This document shows, piece by piece, positions 14,983-26,637 of a stretch of DNA of 28,504 bases. The DNA is from Clostridiales bacterium UBA1390 (GTDB lineage Bacteria; Bacillota; Clostridia; Lachnospirales; Bianqueaceae). The position numbers and the translations under genes are program-made. The stretch's first letter is position 1. Every line of letters begins with the position of its first letter. The notes below the pieces were generated by a model. That model was not told the DNA's origin. It did no database searches and saw only the letters and a program-made list of their open reading frames with translations. The stretch covers positions 1 through 28,504 of the forward strand of contig DBQQ01000019.1 in the NCBI GenBank assembly GCA_002305315.1, given 5' to 3'.

Positions 14983-16387
14983 CCGACTTTCTCCTCTCTA
15001 CAGCCACTTGGTAAAAGGCAAGCGGCGGCAGATATGTCACTTCATCCTTCGGCTGCCACCTGCAGGGATCCGCCTCATAGCAAAACGACACCTTCATTTC
15101 TCCCACTGGCTGCCGTTCCAGATCGAGAAGCAAGCATCCCTTCTCTCCGCGCAGATGCTGAATATCTATTTTTCCTACTTCATCCTCAACCGTAAACCCA
15201 CATGGCAATGTCTTTTCTCCATATACAACAAATCCAGCAGATGTGTTGCGAAAACGGAGTCTTACTGTATGCTTTGACTCCAGCACGGCCTCCGCCAGAT
15301 CTGGCGCGGCAAATTCCGCTTTTCCCAGCAGAACTCCCGCGCATTGTTTCGCCAGGATTTCACCAAGATAGACATTCGAGAGGGCTGAATTGTGAATCTC
15401 ATCGCTTGTAGCGCATTGTATCGTCGGCAGCACCCATACACGATCTAACTCCTGTGCCGCGCGCCTCTGCACCTCTCGGACGATTCCCCATGCTTCATCC
15501 AACAGTCCCTGCGCGTAACGGTTCAGCTGAAACGTAAAAAAGGGAACCTCCCGGTCGATTTCCTGTCTCGTTTTCTTTACCAAACGATAAAAACATTCTT
15601 GATAACGCTGCGCCTGCTCTATCGTATCCGTATCCGTACATCCCTGATACCAAAGGATACCGGCGATATCGCCGCCGCACGCCCGGATCCTGGCCAGCAT
15701 CTCCCGATATAGGTTTCCGTTTTGTGCTGGGTCCCAATTCGCAATGGGAGAACCGCCTCGCGCGGTGCTGATGAGTCCAACCGGATATCCCGCATAACGG
15801 CTGTAATGACGGCCGAATGACAAATATGGCGACGCACCGCTGTTTCCCATCTCCGTATTCGGCGCCTCCGGATCCGCTTCCGTGGATTCATTCATCGGAT
15901 GACATGCCAGATCCCACCTCTGCCGGTTTCGGAACAGATGCACCTGGAGATCCACTGGGTCATAAGCCTGATCCCTGGCACATCCTGCCGCGTTCGACTG
16001 CCCGGCAATGACAAATAGATCCCCCACTCCGACATGCAGCCGGATGTCTCCCCGAAACTGCTTGAACGGGTTGTCCGGTCGATTCCATGTCGTAAAGAGG
16101 CCGGTCTCAATCCGGTACAGTCCCCCGGCCGGCACACGAAGCATCGCCTTCCACTCTCCCGCATGACGCCCTTCCGTATATTGATATTCACAATCTCTCC
16201 AGGGAATCACTGGAGAATTATCCTGCTCGTTCATCACACGAATTCGAGGGACCGCATGTGGTTCCCCCACGTTCAGTCCCGCTTGCGGAACGCAAAAGTG
16301 CCCTTCAAAGTACAAGTCCGCCTGGCCTCCATGCTGCTGCACGATCTGCCAGTCTGAAATTCCTTTCTCAATCAATACCCCAAACAT
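14969..16387 (-). CDS. Sialate O-acetylesterase-type (SASA family) carbohydrate esterase
   Basis: A 472-residue SGNH-like esterase of the SASA family. The nucleophile motif is FVIAGQSN (S131), followed by STARGGSPIANWDP (207-220), ILWYQGCTD (244-252) and the Asp-His pair DEIHNS (D329, H332). A beta-rich N-terminal domain of about 115 residues precedes the catalytic domain and a beta-rich one follows, as in related proteins. Family members remove O-acetyl groups from sialic acid or plant polysaccharides; the substrate here is unclear. No signal peptide is seen. AGGAGG lies seven bases before the ATG. It is translationally coupled to the downstream glycosidase gene, suggesting deacetylation and cleavage of the same glycan. 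Confidence 0.9.
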   Translation of the reverse strand: MFGVLIEKGISDWQIVQQHGGQADLYFEGHFCVPQAGLNVGEPHAVPRIRVMNEQDNSPVIPWRDCEYQYTEGRHAGEWKAMLRVPAGGLYRIETGLFTTWNRPDNPFKQFRGDIRLHVGVGDLFVIAGQSNAAGCARDQAYDPVDLQVHLFRNRQRWDLACHPMNESTEADPEAPNTEMGNSGASPYLSFGRHYSRYAGYPVGLISTARGGSPIANWDPAQNGNLYREMLARIRACGGDIAGILWYQGCTDTDTIEQAQRYQECFYRLVKKTRQEIDREVPFFTFQLNRYAQGLLDEAWGIVREVQRRAAQELDRVWVLPTIQCATSDEIHNSALSNVYLGEILAKQCAGVLLGKAEFAAPDLAEAVLESKHTVRLRFRNTSAGFVVYGEKTLPCGFTVEDEVGKIDIQHLRGEKGCLLLDLERQPVGEMKVSFCYEADPCRWQPKDEVTYLPPLAFYQVAVERRKSDEKE

Positions 16388-16402
16388 GACTTCCTCCTAC
16401 AA

Positions 16403-16431
16403 TAAAAGGGCAGCCGTATACACGGCAGCCC
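16403..16431 (-). terminator. Hairpin with T-run after metY
   Basis: GGGCTGCCGT / ACGGCTGCCC on the minus strand, ten positions with one internal mismatch and a four-base loop, followed by TTTTATT. It lies 11 bases after the metY stop and directly before the esterase ribosome binding site, leaving no room for a promoter between them. Confidence 0.8.
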
Positions 16432-16442
16432 CTTACTTTTTC

Positions 16443-17711
16443 TTATAGCTGGTCGAGTGCCTGCTTGATATCCGCCAGGATATCCTCGATGTCTTCCAGA
16501 CCACAGGAGAACCGGATCAGCCCCGGTGTGATCCCACCAGCCACCAGTTGCTCATCCGTCAGCTGTCTGTGTGTCGAACTGGCCGGATGCAGCACGCAGG
16601 TGCGGATGTCCGCCACATGCACTACCAGGGACGCCAGTTTCAGGTGGTCGATAAACTTCGCAGCCACCTCACGCCCTCCCTTGATGGAGAAGGCGATGAC
16701 GCCACTCTTTCCATCCGGCAGATACTTCTCGGCCAGATCATGATACTTATCACCGGGAAGCGTCGGATAATTGACAAACTCGATCTTATCTGTCCGGCTC
16801 GCCAGATACTCCGCCACCTTCTCCGCATTGCGGCAGTGCTTCTCCATACGAAGCGGCAGTGTCTCCAGTCCCAGATTCAGCAGGAAGGCGCCCATGGGCG
16901 TCTGCGCGGTTCCTAGATCCCGCATCATCTGCACTCTGGCCTTCGTGATATAGGCCGCCTTGCCAAAGGCCTGCGTATAGACGAGGCCATGATAGGACTC
17001 ATCCGGCTCGGTATACTCCGGGAACTTTCCATTCGTCCAGTCAAAATTACCGCTGTCCACGATCACGCCGCCCAGCTGTACCGCATGTCCATCCATATAC
17101 TTTGTCGTGGAATGTGTGACGATATCTGCGCCAAACTCGAAGGGACGGCACAGTACCGGCGTCGCAAAGGTATTATCCACAATGAATGGAACGCCGTTTC
17201 TATGCGCAATGTTTGCCAGCCGCTCGATATCCAGCACTGCGATCGCCGGATTCGCGATTGTCTCGCCAAACATTGCCTTGGTATTCGGTCGAAAAGCCTT
17301 CTGAATCTCTTCGTCGCTGGCATCCGCGTCCACGAAAGTCACATCAATGCCCATCTTCTTCATGGTCACCGCAAACAGGTTGACGGTGCCGCCATAGATC
17401 GTGGCCGTGCTGACCATGTGATCACCCGCATGCAGGATATTCAGAATCGCCAGCGTAGTGGCTGCCTGTCCTGAAGAGGTGCATAAGGCGCCCACGCCGC
17501 CTTCCAGATCCGCAATCTTCTGTTCCACAGCGTCCACCGTCGGATTGGAAAGCCTCGTATAGAAATGTCCGGATGCCTTCAGATCAAAGAGTTCGCCCAC
17601 ATGTTCCGTCGACTCATAGGTAAATGTGGTACTCTGATAGATCGGCAAGGCTCTGGCCTCGCCATTTCCCGGATGATATCCGGAATGCAGGCATTTGGTA
17701 CTGATCTTCAT
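16443..17711 (-). CDS. metY: O-acetylhomoserine aminocarboxypropyltransferase (sulfhydrylase)
   Basis: A PLP enzyme of the Cys/Met metabolism family, 422 residues, the normal length for MetY. It should convert O-acetylhomoserine plus sulfide to homocysteine and acetate; some members also make cysteine. Visible features: PIYQSTTF (23-30), YTRLSNPT (51-58), SSGQAA (79-84), VDNTFATP (178-185) and the PLP lysine K204 in HSTTKYMDGH. The insert seen in MetY-type members, against shorter cystathionine synthases, is consistent with the length. GGAAGAG precedes the ATG. It lies 27 bases after malic enzyme and ends at a terminator. No SAM riboswitch or T-box fits in the short gap. Confidence 0.95.
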   Translation of the reverse strand: MKISTKCLHSGYHPGNGEARALPIYQSTTFTYESTEHVGELFDLKASGHFYTRLSNPTVDAVEQKIADLEGGVGALCTSSGQAATTLAILNILHAGDHMVSTATIYGGTVNLFAVTMKKMGIDVTFVDADASDEEIQKAFRPNTKAMFGETIANPAIAVLDIERLANIAHRNGVPFIVDNTFATPVLCRPFEFGADIVTHSTTKYMDGHAVQLGGVIVDSGNFDWTNGKFPEYTEPDESYHGLVYTQAFGKAAYITKARVQMMRDLGTAQTPMGAFLLNLGLETLPLRMEKHCRNAEKVAEYLASRTDKIEFVNYPTLPGDKYHDLAEKYLPDGKSGVIAFSIKGGREVAAKFIDHLKLASLVVHVADIRTCVLHPASSTHRQLTDEQLVAGGITPGLIRFSCGLEDIEDILADIKQALDQL

Positions 17712-17738
17712 ATTGATCTCTTCCTTTCTTTTTTCTTA

Positions 17739-18896
17739 TTATCCATTCTGCTTCGCAATGCGAATGACTTCATTAGCGATGGTATCCGCTACCCGCGGAT
17801 CGAACGCATAGGGAATCAGGTTCTCCTCCGTCAGTTCCTCTGCGGGAATCATATTCGCGAGAACATGAGCCACTCCCAGTTTGATCTCTTCCGTGATCTT
17901 GCAGCGCGCCGCCAATGCTCCCTTGAATAAACCAGGGAATACCAGCACGTTATTGATCTGGTTCGGGAAATCAGACCGCCCCGTTCCTACAATCCTGGCG
18001 CCGCCCGCCTTGGCCACATCGGGCATGATCTCCGGTACCGGATTCGCCATGGCAAATACAATCGCGTCGGAATTCATGGAAGCGACCATCTCCTGGGTAA
18101 CGATATTCGGCGCCGATACCCCGACAAAAATATCCGCGCCAGCCAGTGCGTCTGCCAGACTCCCTTTCAGCCCTTCCTTATTGGTGATTCGGCTCATCTC
18201 TGCCTGCACCGGATTCATCCCCGGTGTCTCCTCCTGCAGAATCCCTACCTTATCACACAGCACCACGTCGCCAAATCCATCTGCCAACAGGAGTTTGCTG
18301 ATCGCAATCCCCGCTGCGCCCGCACCGTTGACGACCACGCGCGCATTCTCCCGACTCTTTCCTACGACACGCAGGGCATTCGTCAGCGCTGCCAGTACGA
18401 CCATGGCCGTACCATGCTGATCATCGTGGAATACCGGGATATCCAGTTCTTCCCGCAGCCGCTTCTCAATCTCGAAGCAGCGGGGCGCCGAGATATCCTC
18501 CAGATTGATTCCGCCAAAGGTTGGCGCAATCCGCTTGACCGTCTCGATGATTTCTTCCGGATCCTTCGTCGAAAGGCAGATCGGCACAGCGTCCACGCCG
18601 CCAAATTCCTTGAACAGGACCGCCTTGCCTTCCATTACGGGCATCGCCGCCTCCGGACCGATATCTCCTAGGCCCAGCACCGCGGTTCCATCGGTCACTA
18701 CCGCCACAAAATTTCCCTTCATCGTATATTTATATACATCTTCCGGATTCTCGTGGATCTTCTTACAGGGCTCCGCCACCCCCGGCGTATACGCCATGGA
18801 CAGCGCCTCTCTGGAATCCACCTTCATCTTGGCCTCGACCCGCAGCTTCCCCTTCCATTCTTCATGAAGCTGCAATGCTTTCTCTAACTGTGTCAT
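17739..18896 (-). CDS. Malic enzyme (malate dehydrogenase, oxaloacetate-decarboxylating)
   Basis: Short bacterial malic enzyme, 385 residues, turning malate into pyruvate and CO2 with NAD(P)+ reduction. The motif YTPGVAEPC has the catalytic tyrosine Y36, and K91 in EGKAVLFK is the expected base. VFHDDQHGTA (155-164) is the metal and substrate motif, GAGAAG (191-196) the dinucleotide-binding loop, and ANPVPEI sits near residue 280. There is no phosphotransacetylase extension, so it is of the minimal type. Cofactor preference is not assigned. It starts at 18896 with AGAGGAG upstream, 54 bases after a hairpin with a T-run, and is probably co-transcribed with metY. Confidence 0.95.
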   Translation of the reverse strand: MTQLEKALQLHEEWKGKLRVEAKMKVDSREALSMAYTPGVAEPCKKIHENPEDVYKYTMKGNFVAVVTDGTAVLGLGDIGPEAAMPVMEGKAVLFKEFGGVDAVPICLSTKDPEEIIETVKRIAPTFGGINLEDISAPRCFEIEKRLREELDIPVFHDDQHGTAMVVLAALTNALRVVGKSRENARVVVNGAGAAGIAISKLLLADGFGDVVLCDKVGILQEETPGMNPVQAEMSRITNKEGLKGSLADALAGADIFVGVSAPNIVTQEMVASMNSDAIVFAMANPVPEIMPDVAKAGGARIVGTGRSDFPNQINNVLVFPGLFKGALAARCKITEEIKLGVAHVLANMIPAEELTEENLIPYAFDPRVADTIANEVIRIAKQNG

Positions 18897-18920
18897 ACGC
18901 TTCTCCTCTTTTCTGTGCAG

Positions 18921-18951
18921 AAAAGGGCTGCTGCAAAAATGCGAGCAGCCC
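18921..18951 (-). terminator. Hairpin with T-run between aldolase and malic enzyme genes
   Basis: GGGCTGCT / AGCAGCCC on the minus strand with an 11-base loop, followed by TTTTCTG. It begins 15 bases after the aldolase stop. The malic enzyme binding site follows within about 15 bases, so read-through or an internal upstream promoter is needed for malic enzyme. Confidence 0.75.
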
Positions 18952-18965
18952 TACCTACTGCCTGA

Positions 18966-20261
18966 TTATTTCTTGATGCCAAAGGCAATCTCGAGTTCAT
19001 CCACTTCTTCGTCAGAAATATGCACGATCTGACCCACATTGCGGGTCATGATCACGGAACGTGCGCTGTACTTCATGACTTCCAGTTTATCAAAGGCATT
19101 GATGAGCGACTGTCCGGTCACGATGATACAGTCGTTCTCGATAATGGCAACCGGATTGTCCGGACTCAGCTTGCCTGCCAGCTCTTCTGCTTCCATGAAG
19201 GTGGAACCAAAGGGGTACTTCTGTACCGTCCGCAGCTGCAGATAGCACTCCGGAATCAGACGCGCATCAAACTCCTGATCCGTCACCGCGAATGCCATGA
19301 TGTGCGGCGGATGTGCCACAATCACCGAATTGATTTCTGGATGTTGCTTATAGATTTCCGCATGCAGCTTCATCGAACGAGAAGGATGCTTCCCCGCTTC
19401 CCGCTTTCCATCCTTGATCAATACCAGATCCTCCGGATCCAGATAGTCGCGGTCCTTCGCATACGGTGTGATCAGAAAACTTCCATCCGACAGACGACAG
19501 GAGAACGTTCCCTGGCTGCTGGTAAACAGCTGATTATTATACGCGCGCTTAATCAGCTGACACATATCGCGCCGCATCGCCAACTCTTCGCTGAAATGCT
19601 TGGGACAGAATTCTTCCATCTCTGGATGTGTCTTCAGTTTGAAGCGTTCCAACTCCGCATTGGTCAATGGCCTGGGAGCATGTCCGATCGTTCTGGCATT
19701 GATCTCCAGCCGGGCGCAGAAGTCCAGTGTCTCAAAGACCATGAAGGCCTTGAACAAATCCTCATCGGAACCAATCACGACGCCATGATTTTCCAGCATC
19801 ACCGTATTATACCCTTTTGCGAACTTCTCACTGATATTGGCTCCCAGCTGTTCACTTCCGGGCGTCGCGTAGGTCGCGTACGCGATATCTCCGCAGAGCA
19901 ATTTCGCATTCGGCACCAACAGAGTATCCGGATATTTACGAACCACAGAAAAGGCGACCAAGGTCGGCGGATGAGCATGCAGAACCGCTTTTAAGTCTGG
20001 ACGCGCCTTGTAGATGGCTCTGTGAAATGGGTATTCTGAGGAAGGTTTATGCCGTCCCTCGATGGATCCATCCGGTAATACCCGCATGATGTCTTCCCGT
20101 CGCAGGGATCCCTTGTCAATCCCACTGGGACTGATCCACATCACTCCGTCATCGTCCATGATCGACAAATTTCCGCCGGACATCGTTGTCATACCATTGT
20201 GATAGATTCGATTCATGATCATCACAATCTGATCCGCCGGATGCAGCATTTCAAAATTCAT
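18966..20261 (-). CDS. Tandem class II aldolase/adducin-domain protein
   Basis: A 431-residue protein made of two class II aldolase/adducin domains. The first (about 1-205) has the full metal site: E76 in SSEYPFH, H95 and H97 in HAHPP, and H159 in NHG, so it could be a fuculose-phosphate-type aldolase or a sugar-phosphate epimerase or dehydratase. The second (about 225-420) aligns with it, but E76 is S296, H95 is V315 and H159 is D377; only H317 remains. It is therefore likely to be structural or regulatory. AAGGAG lies before the ATG, 19 bases after the CAP/SLH stop. Substrate unknown. Part of the gyrase-led run of genes. Confidence 0.92.
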   Translation of the reverse strand: MNFEMLHPADQIVMIMNRIYHNGMTTMSGGNLSIMDDDGVMWISPSGIDKGSLRREDIMRVLPDGSIEGRHKPSSEYPFHRAIYKARPDLKAVLHAHPPTLVAFSVVRKYPDTLLVPNAKLLCGDIAYATYATPGSEQLGANISEKFAKGYNTVMLENHGVVIGSDEDLFKAFMVFETLDFCARLEINARTIGHAPRPLTNAELERFKLKTHPEMEEFCPKHFSEELAMRRDMCQLIKRAYNNQLFTSSQGTFSCRLSDGSFLITPYAKDRDYLDPEDLVLIKDGKREAGKHPSRSMKLHAEIYKQHPEINSVIVAHPPHIMAFAVTDQEFDARLIPECYLQLRTVQKYPFGSTFMEAEELAGKLSPDNPVAIIENDCIIVTGQSLINAFDKLEVMKYSARSVIMTRNVGQIVHISDEEVDELEIAFGIKK

Positions 20262-20280
20262 ACTCTCTCTCCTTTACTAT

Positions 20281-21678
20281 TTATTTCTCCGCTTTCTCCG
20301 CCGTTTGCAGCAGATTCGAAAGCGCAGTTAACCATTCGTCAAATTCGGTTCGGGTGATGTACACATCCGGACTGAATTTTTCACCTCCCTGATCCCTTAC
20401 CAGACCCAGGAGATAGGCTCGCTGTACAGCTACTTTACCCTCCGTTGAACAACGATTGATATCCTCAAAAGTGTCTTCATAATCCAGGTAAACGGAATAG
20501 TACAGTCCCTCACTATACTCGTGCAGGAAACGCATCATCCAGATCGCCATCTGCTCTCTGGTAATACCCTCTTCCGCATAGAGATTCTCTCCATCGATCT
20601 GCTTGCGCAGGATCTTGCTGTCCAGCAGCCGATAGATCTGACAGTTGATGGGATCCGTCTCATCGTATGCGTAATCCCAGAAAAACTCCTGCGGATCCTC
20701 TTCCAGAGGCTCGGATGAGATCTCAAAGAGCTGTGCCAGATTGGCCAGCGCCTCCAGACGGCTGATCTCTCCAATGGAGTCTGGTCCAGAACTGGTAAAG
20801 GACCATTTCTGTTCAATATCTGCCGTCTGCTCTCCATCCTGAAAGACCTGCGCTGTCAATGTGATCTCATACCGCGTATCCGCATTGTAAAGCTCCAGTG
20901 GATACAAAATCAGCGTCTGGGACAATTCCCTGTTTTCCTGAGGAAGCACACAAAAATACGCCACTTCTCGCCCCTGTTTGGTATCCATGAAGGAGATCGA
21001 CAGATTGCGGAACTCCATCGAATCGCCTCCAGCACAGTAGTAGGTGATCGTCACTGGCTCTCCGATCTGCGACCGCCGACTCGCGGCCCGCACTTCCTCG
21101 GGAATCTCTGTCAACTGCTTCAGCAGGCAGTTTCCCACTTCCTGCTGTCCGGGATAGGGATAGAGAACCAGTGTATCCTCCCAGGAAAGATCATCCCGGC
21201 ATCCCAGCAAAAATTCCGCATAGTCATGGGAGCTGCCAAAACCAATGCTGTCACATCCCGGATATAAAAGCATATACCTGCGATATGGATCATGCAGCGC
21301 CTGCTCTAACATGACGTTGTAATCATCCACTCGATACGCCAAAAGTTCATAAACACTCTGCCCTGAAAACCCCGCATATTGCATGCGGTCGATTGGCGTC
21401 ACACCGGTAAAGCCCGTCTTTTCCCGGCGCTCCAGAGAGGATAGACTGCGATTCGTGTCCATATACACACTGTGTGCGCCAGCCGCCTCGTTGAGCGCAC
21501 TCTGCATTGACAACGTTCGCAGCCCCAGGTTCGTCCGCAGCCGGTTCAGCACGTCCATCGCGCTGTATCGGCTCTGCAGCTCGCTGACCGTCTCTTCCTC
21601 CGCCCAAGCGGGCACCGTCGTAAAGGCCAGGACTAGGACCAGCAGAAACGCCGTAAGACGCCTGCTTTTTTTATTCAT
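20281..21678 (-). CDS. Exported CAP-domain protein with C-terminal SLH-like repeats
   Basis: A 465-residue protein; the start is the ATG at 21678, which has GAGAGG nine bases before it and overlaps the gyrA stop by eight bases. A longer frame from 21708 would begin far inside gyrA. The signal peptide is MNKKSRR plus a hydrophobic run ending AWA before EE. Residues about 40-165 look like a CAP/SCP domain ([17 protein letters not shown] with a conserved His, and [13 protein letters not shown], where Arg stands at a usual His position). A beta-rich middle follows, then three degenerate SLH-like segments ([38 protein letters not shown]) that may bind cell-wall polymers. Location: cell surface. 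Function unknown. Confidence 0.82.
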   Translation of the reverse strand: MNKKSRRLTAFLLVLVLAFTTVPAWAEEETVSELQSRYSAMDVLNRLRTNLGLRTLSMQSALNEAAGAHSVYMDTNRSLSSLERREKTGFTGVTPIDRMQYAGFSGQSVYELLAYRVDDYNVMLEQALHDPYRRYMLLYPGCDSIGFGSSHDYAEFLLGCRDDLSWEDTLVLYPYPGQQEVGNCLLKQLTEIPEEVRAASRRSQIGEPVTITYYCAGGDSMEFRNLSISFMDTKQGREVAYFCVLPQENRELSQTLILYPLELYNADTRYEITLTAQVFQDGEQTADIEQKWSFTSSGPDSIGEISRLEALANLAQLFEISSEPLEEDPQEFFWDYAYDETDPINCQIYRLLDSKILRKQIDGENLYAEEGITREQMAIWMMRFLHEYSEGLYYSVYLDYEDTFEDINRCSTEGKVAVQRAYLLGLVRDQGGEKFSPDVYITRTEFDEWLTALSNLLQTAEKAEK

Positions 21679-24169
21679 CCATCTTTTCCTCTCGAATCTT
21701 TGCGACACCGGCTACCTTGACGCCTTTATCCAGCCCGATCAGCTTGACACCCGATGTGACGCGGCCAATCTTGGATACGTCTGCCACACGCAGCCGGATA
21801 ATCGTTCCTTCCGATGTAATCAGCAGGAGATCCTGCTGTTCCTGTACAATCTTAAAACCAATGACATTGCCTGTCTTGGCGGTAATCTTATAATAACGGA
21901 TGCCCTTGCCGCCACGGTGCTGCATACTGAATTCCTCCAGATCTGTACGCTTTCCCATGCCGCTTTCTGTCACGGCCAGAATCGCGTCGCCCTGTCTCGC
22001 CAGCTGCATACCGACGACCTCGTCTCCGTCTTCCAGCGAGATACCGCGAACGCCCATGGAGGTTCTTCCGGTAGCACGCACGTCTTCTTCACTGAAACGA
22101 ATCATCTGGCCCTTCTTGGTAGCCAGGAATACTTCTTCATGACCATTCGCCCGTTTCACTTCGATCAGCTCATCATCTTCCTGCAGCGTGATCGCGATCA
22201 GGCCGTTCATCCGAATCGTCGCGAATTCTGAAAGCGGCGTCTTCTTCACCTGTCCCTTACGAGTCGCCATCAGAAGGCAGCCGTTCTCGTCATCCAGTTC
22301 CCTGGCCAGCACCACCGCACTCACCTTCTCATCCCCACTCAGTGACAATAGGTTGACGATAGCCTGTCCTCTGGCCGTTCTGCCCGCCTCCTGAATCTCG
22401 TAGGCCTTCAGGCGGTACACCTTTCCCTTATTCGTAAAGAACTGGATATAATCATGCGTGGAGGCCACAAACAGGTGCGTCACAAAGTCTTCTTCCCTCG
22501 TGTCAATCCCCTTGATGCCCTTTCCACCACGATTCTGACTATGGTACATGTCAAGCGTCGTTCTCTTAATATACCCCAGATTGGTCATGGTGATCACAAC
22601 CTGTTCGTTCTTGATCAGATCCTCCAGGTTGATCTCACCTTCGTCATAGGTGATATAGGTTCTGCGGTCATCCGCGTACTTAGTCTTGATGATCAGAAGC
22701 TCTTCTTTGATTACATTGTAAAGTAGCTTCTCGCTACCCAGAATCGCCATATACTCCGCGATCTTCTCCTGCAGTTCCCGATACTCGCCCTCTAAGCGAT
22801 CGCGCTCCAAACCGGTCAGCGCACGCAGACGCATATCCACAATCGCCTGTGCCTGCGCATCCGTCAGATCGAAGCGGCTGATCAGCTTTTCCTTGGCTTC
22901 CTGCACACTCTTCGAATGGCGGATCATGCTGACAATCTCATCGATATGATCGAGCGCGACCAGCAGTCCTTCCAAGATATGGGCCCGGGCCTGCGCCTTC
23001 TCCAGATCATACTGGGTTCTGCGCGTCACCACGACCTTCTGATGATCCAGATAATAGCTGAGCATCTGCTTCAGGTTCAGCACCTTAGGCTCGTTATTGA
23101 CCAGCGCCAGCATGTTGACGCTGAAGACATCCTGCATCTGCGAGTTTTTATAGAGCTGATTCATGATGACCTTGGCGTTCGCATCGCGCCGAAGCTCGAT
23201 CACGATCCGCATGCCATGCCGGTCGGACTCATCTCGCAGATCCGATATGCCCTCGATCCGCTTGTCCTTCACCAGCTCCGCGATCTTCTCGATCAGACGG
23301 GCCTTGTTGACCTGATAGGGAATCTCCGTCGCCACGATCCGCTGCCGGTTACCGTGCATGGGCTCCACTTCCATGTTGGCCCGCACCACGATCCTTCCCT
23401 TACCAGTCCGGTACGCCTGCTCGATCCCGCTGGTACCATAGATGGTCGCTCCGGTCGGAAAATCCGGTCCCTTGACGATCTCCAGCAGTTCCTCGATCCG
23501 GGTCTCCCGGTCTTCCAACACATAGTTGTCGATAATCTTCACGACGCCGTCGATAATCTCTCCCAAGTTGTGCGGCGGAATATTCGTCGCCATACCGACC
23601 GCGATTCCATTGGAACCATTCACCAGCAGGTTGGGATACCGGCTGGGCAGTACCTTGGGCTCCTTCAGCGATCCATCGAAGTTATCGTCAAAATCCACGG
23701 TATTCTTATTGATATCCGCCAGCATCTCCGTAGCGATCTTACTGAGGCGCGCCTCGGTATAACGCATGGCTGCCGCGCCGTCGCCATCCACAGATCCAAA
23801 ATTGCCGTGGCCGTCTACCAGCATATAGCGGGTATTGAAATCCTGTGCCATACGCACCATCGCGTCGTAAATGGAAGAGTCTCCGTGCGGATGGTACTTA
23901 CCCATGGTATCGCCCACAATACGCGCCGATTTACGATACGGCTTGTCCGGCGTGACGCCCAGCTCTCCCATGGAATATAGAATCCGTCGCTGTACCGGCT
24001 TCAGACCATCCCGCACATCCGGCAGGGCTCTGGCCACGATGACGCTCATCGCGTAGTCGATATAGCAGTCCCGCATGGTCTTTTCCAGATCCACCAGCTG
24101 AATCTGATCCATCCCCTCCGCGTTCTTGCTCACGACGGGTCCTTCGTTCTTGTTTTTATCATCTGCCAT
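21671..24169 (-). CDS. gyrA: DNA gyrase subunit A
   Basis: GyrA, 832 residues, the DNA breakage and reunion subunit. The start is the ATG at 24169, with AGGAG nine bases upstream; an ATG at 24190 overlaps the gyrB stop but has no binding site. The catalytic tyrosine is Y137 in AAMRYTEA. The quinolone region reads [10 protein letters not shown] with S98 and D102, matching the sensitive S83 and D87 of E. coli. The C-terminal pinwheel has a GyrA box, SQNRGGKG, supporting gyrase rather than topoisomerase IV, and a second similar motif QHRGGKG. Full length. Essential for negative supercoiling. Confidence 0.98.
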   Translation of the reverse strand: MADDKNKNEGPVVSKNAEGMDQIQLVDLEKTMRDCYIDYAMSVIVARALPDVRDGLKPVQRRILYSMGELGVTPDKPYRKSARIVGDTMGKYHPHGDSSIYDAMVRMAQDFNTRYMLVDGHGNFGSVDGDGAAAMRYTEARLSKIATEMLADINKNTVDFDDNFDGSLKEPKVLPSRYPNLLVNGSNGIAVGMATNIPPHNLGEIIDGVVKIIDNYVLEDRETRIEELLEIVKGPDFPTGATIYGTSGIEQAYRTGKGRIVVRANMEVEPMHGNRQRIVATEIPYQVNKARLIEKIAELVKDKRIEGISDLRDESDRHGMRIVIELRRDANAKVIMNQLYKNSQMQDVFSVNMLALVNNEPKVLNLKQMLSYYLDHQKVVVTRRTQYDLEKAQARAHILEGLLVALDHIDEIVSMIRHSKSVQEAKEKLISRFDLTDAQAQAIVDMRLRALTGLERDRLEGEYRELQEKIAEYMAILGSEKLLYNVIKEELLIIKTKYADDRRTYITYDEGEINLEDLIKNEQVVITMTNLGYIKRTTLDMYHSQNRGGKGIKGIDTREEDFVTHLFVASTHDYIQFFTNKGKVYRLKAYEIQEAGRTARGQAIVNLLSLSGDEKVSAVVLARELDDENGCLLMATRKGQVKKTPLSEFATIRMNGLIAITLQEDDELIEVKRANGHEEVFLATKKGQMIRFSEEDVRATGRTSMGVRGISLEDGDEVVGMQLARQGDAILAVTESGMGKRTDLEEFSMQHRGGKGIRYYKITAKTGNVIGFKIVQEQQDLLLITSEGTIIRLRVADVSKIGRVTSGVKLIGLDKGVKVAGVAKIREEKMDE

Positions 24170-24189
24170 ACTTTCTTTCTCCTCATCCA

Positions 24190-26333
<2,144 letters not shown>

Positions 26334-26367
26334 TCATACTTCAAAAACTATTCTTTCTAACAGATTT

Positions 26368-26396
26368 ATTGTACCATAAAATGCCGATAAAATCAA
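26368..26396 (-). promoter_or_regulatory. Promoter of the gyrB operon
   Basis: On the minus strand TTGATT (26396-26391) and TACAAT (26373-26368) are 17 bases apart. The expected start is near 26361, giving a leader of about 100 bases that contains the hairpin at 26297-26333. Confidence 0.82.
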
Positions 26397-26429
26397 GGTT
26401 TTTTACGGATTTCCCCGTTTTGAAAACGA

Positions 26430-26458
26430 TTGTCAAAGGAAGAAATGTGTGGTATAAT
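26430..26458 (+). promoter_or_regulatory. Promoter of the lipoprotein gene and its leader
   Basis: TTGTCA (26430-26435) and a perfect TATAAT (26453-26458) with a 17-base spacer. It is divergent from the gyrB promoter, whose -35 lies 34 bp away. Confidence 0.85.
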
Positions 26459-26464
26459 AGGCAT

Positions 26465-26637
26465 GGTTTGACAGCCCTCTATCCTGTAGAAATGGAACCA
26501 CGCCCGGAGTTTGCCACCATGGGCTGCAAACTCCGACGGTATTGTAATCAGGGGTGTTATGGCGGGCACGGACGGCCAAACCGTCTCACGGAGGGTACTT
26601 GCGCTTCCGCTTATTTCTTTATAGAAAGGACATTCAT
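26465..26637 (+). ncRNA. Structured ~173-base leader or small RNA upstream of the lipoprotein
   Basis: From the promoter to the ATG is about 175 bases without a supported gene. It contains a perfect 10-bp stem CGGAGTTTGC (26505-26514) / GCAAACTCCG (26526-26535), whose 11-base loop includes CCATGG, and a GACGG/CCGTC hairpin (26571-26585). I could not match it to a riboswitch, T-box, 6S, SRP or tmRNA pattern from memory. No T-run follows, so it is more likely an mRNA leader than a separate small RNA. Confidence 0.4.

Noticed and set aside
22916..23980. A 354-codon plus-strand frame opposite gyrA
   Set aside because: Antisense shadow of a conserved essential gene, with low-complexity His/Asp-rich translation.
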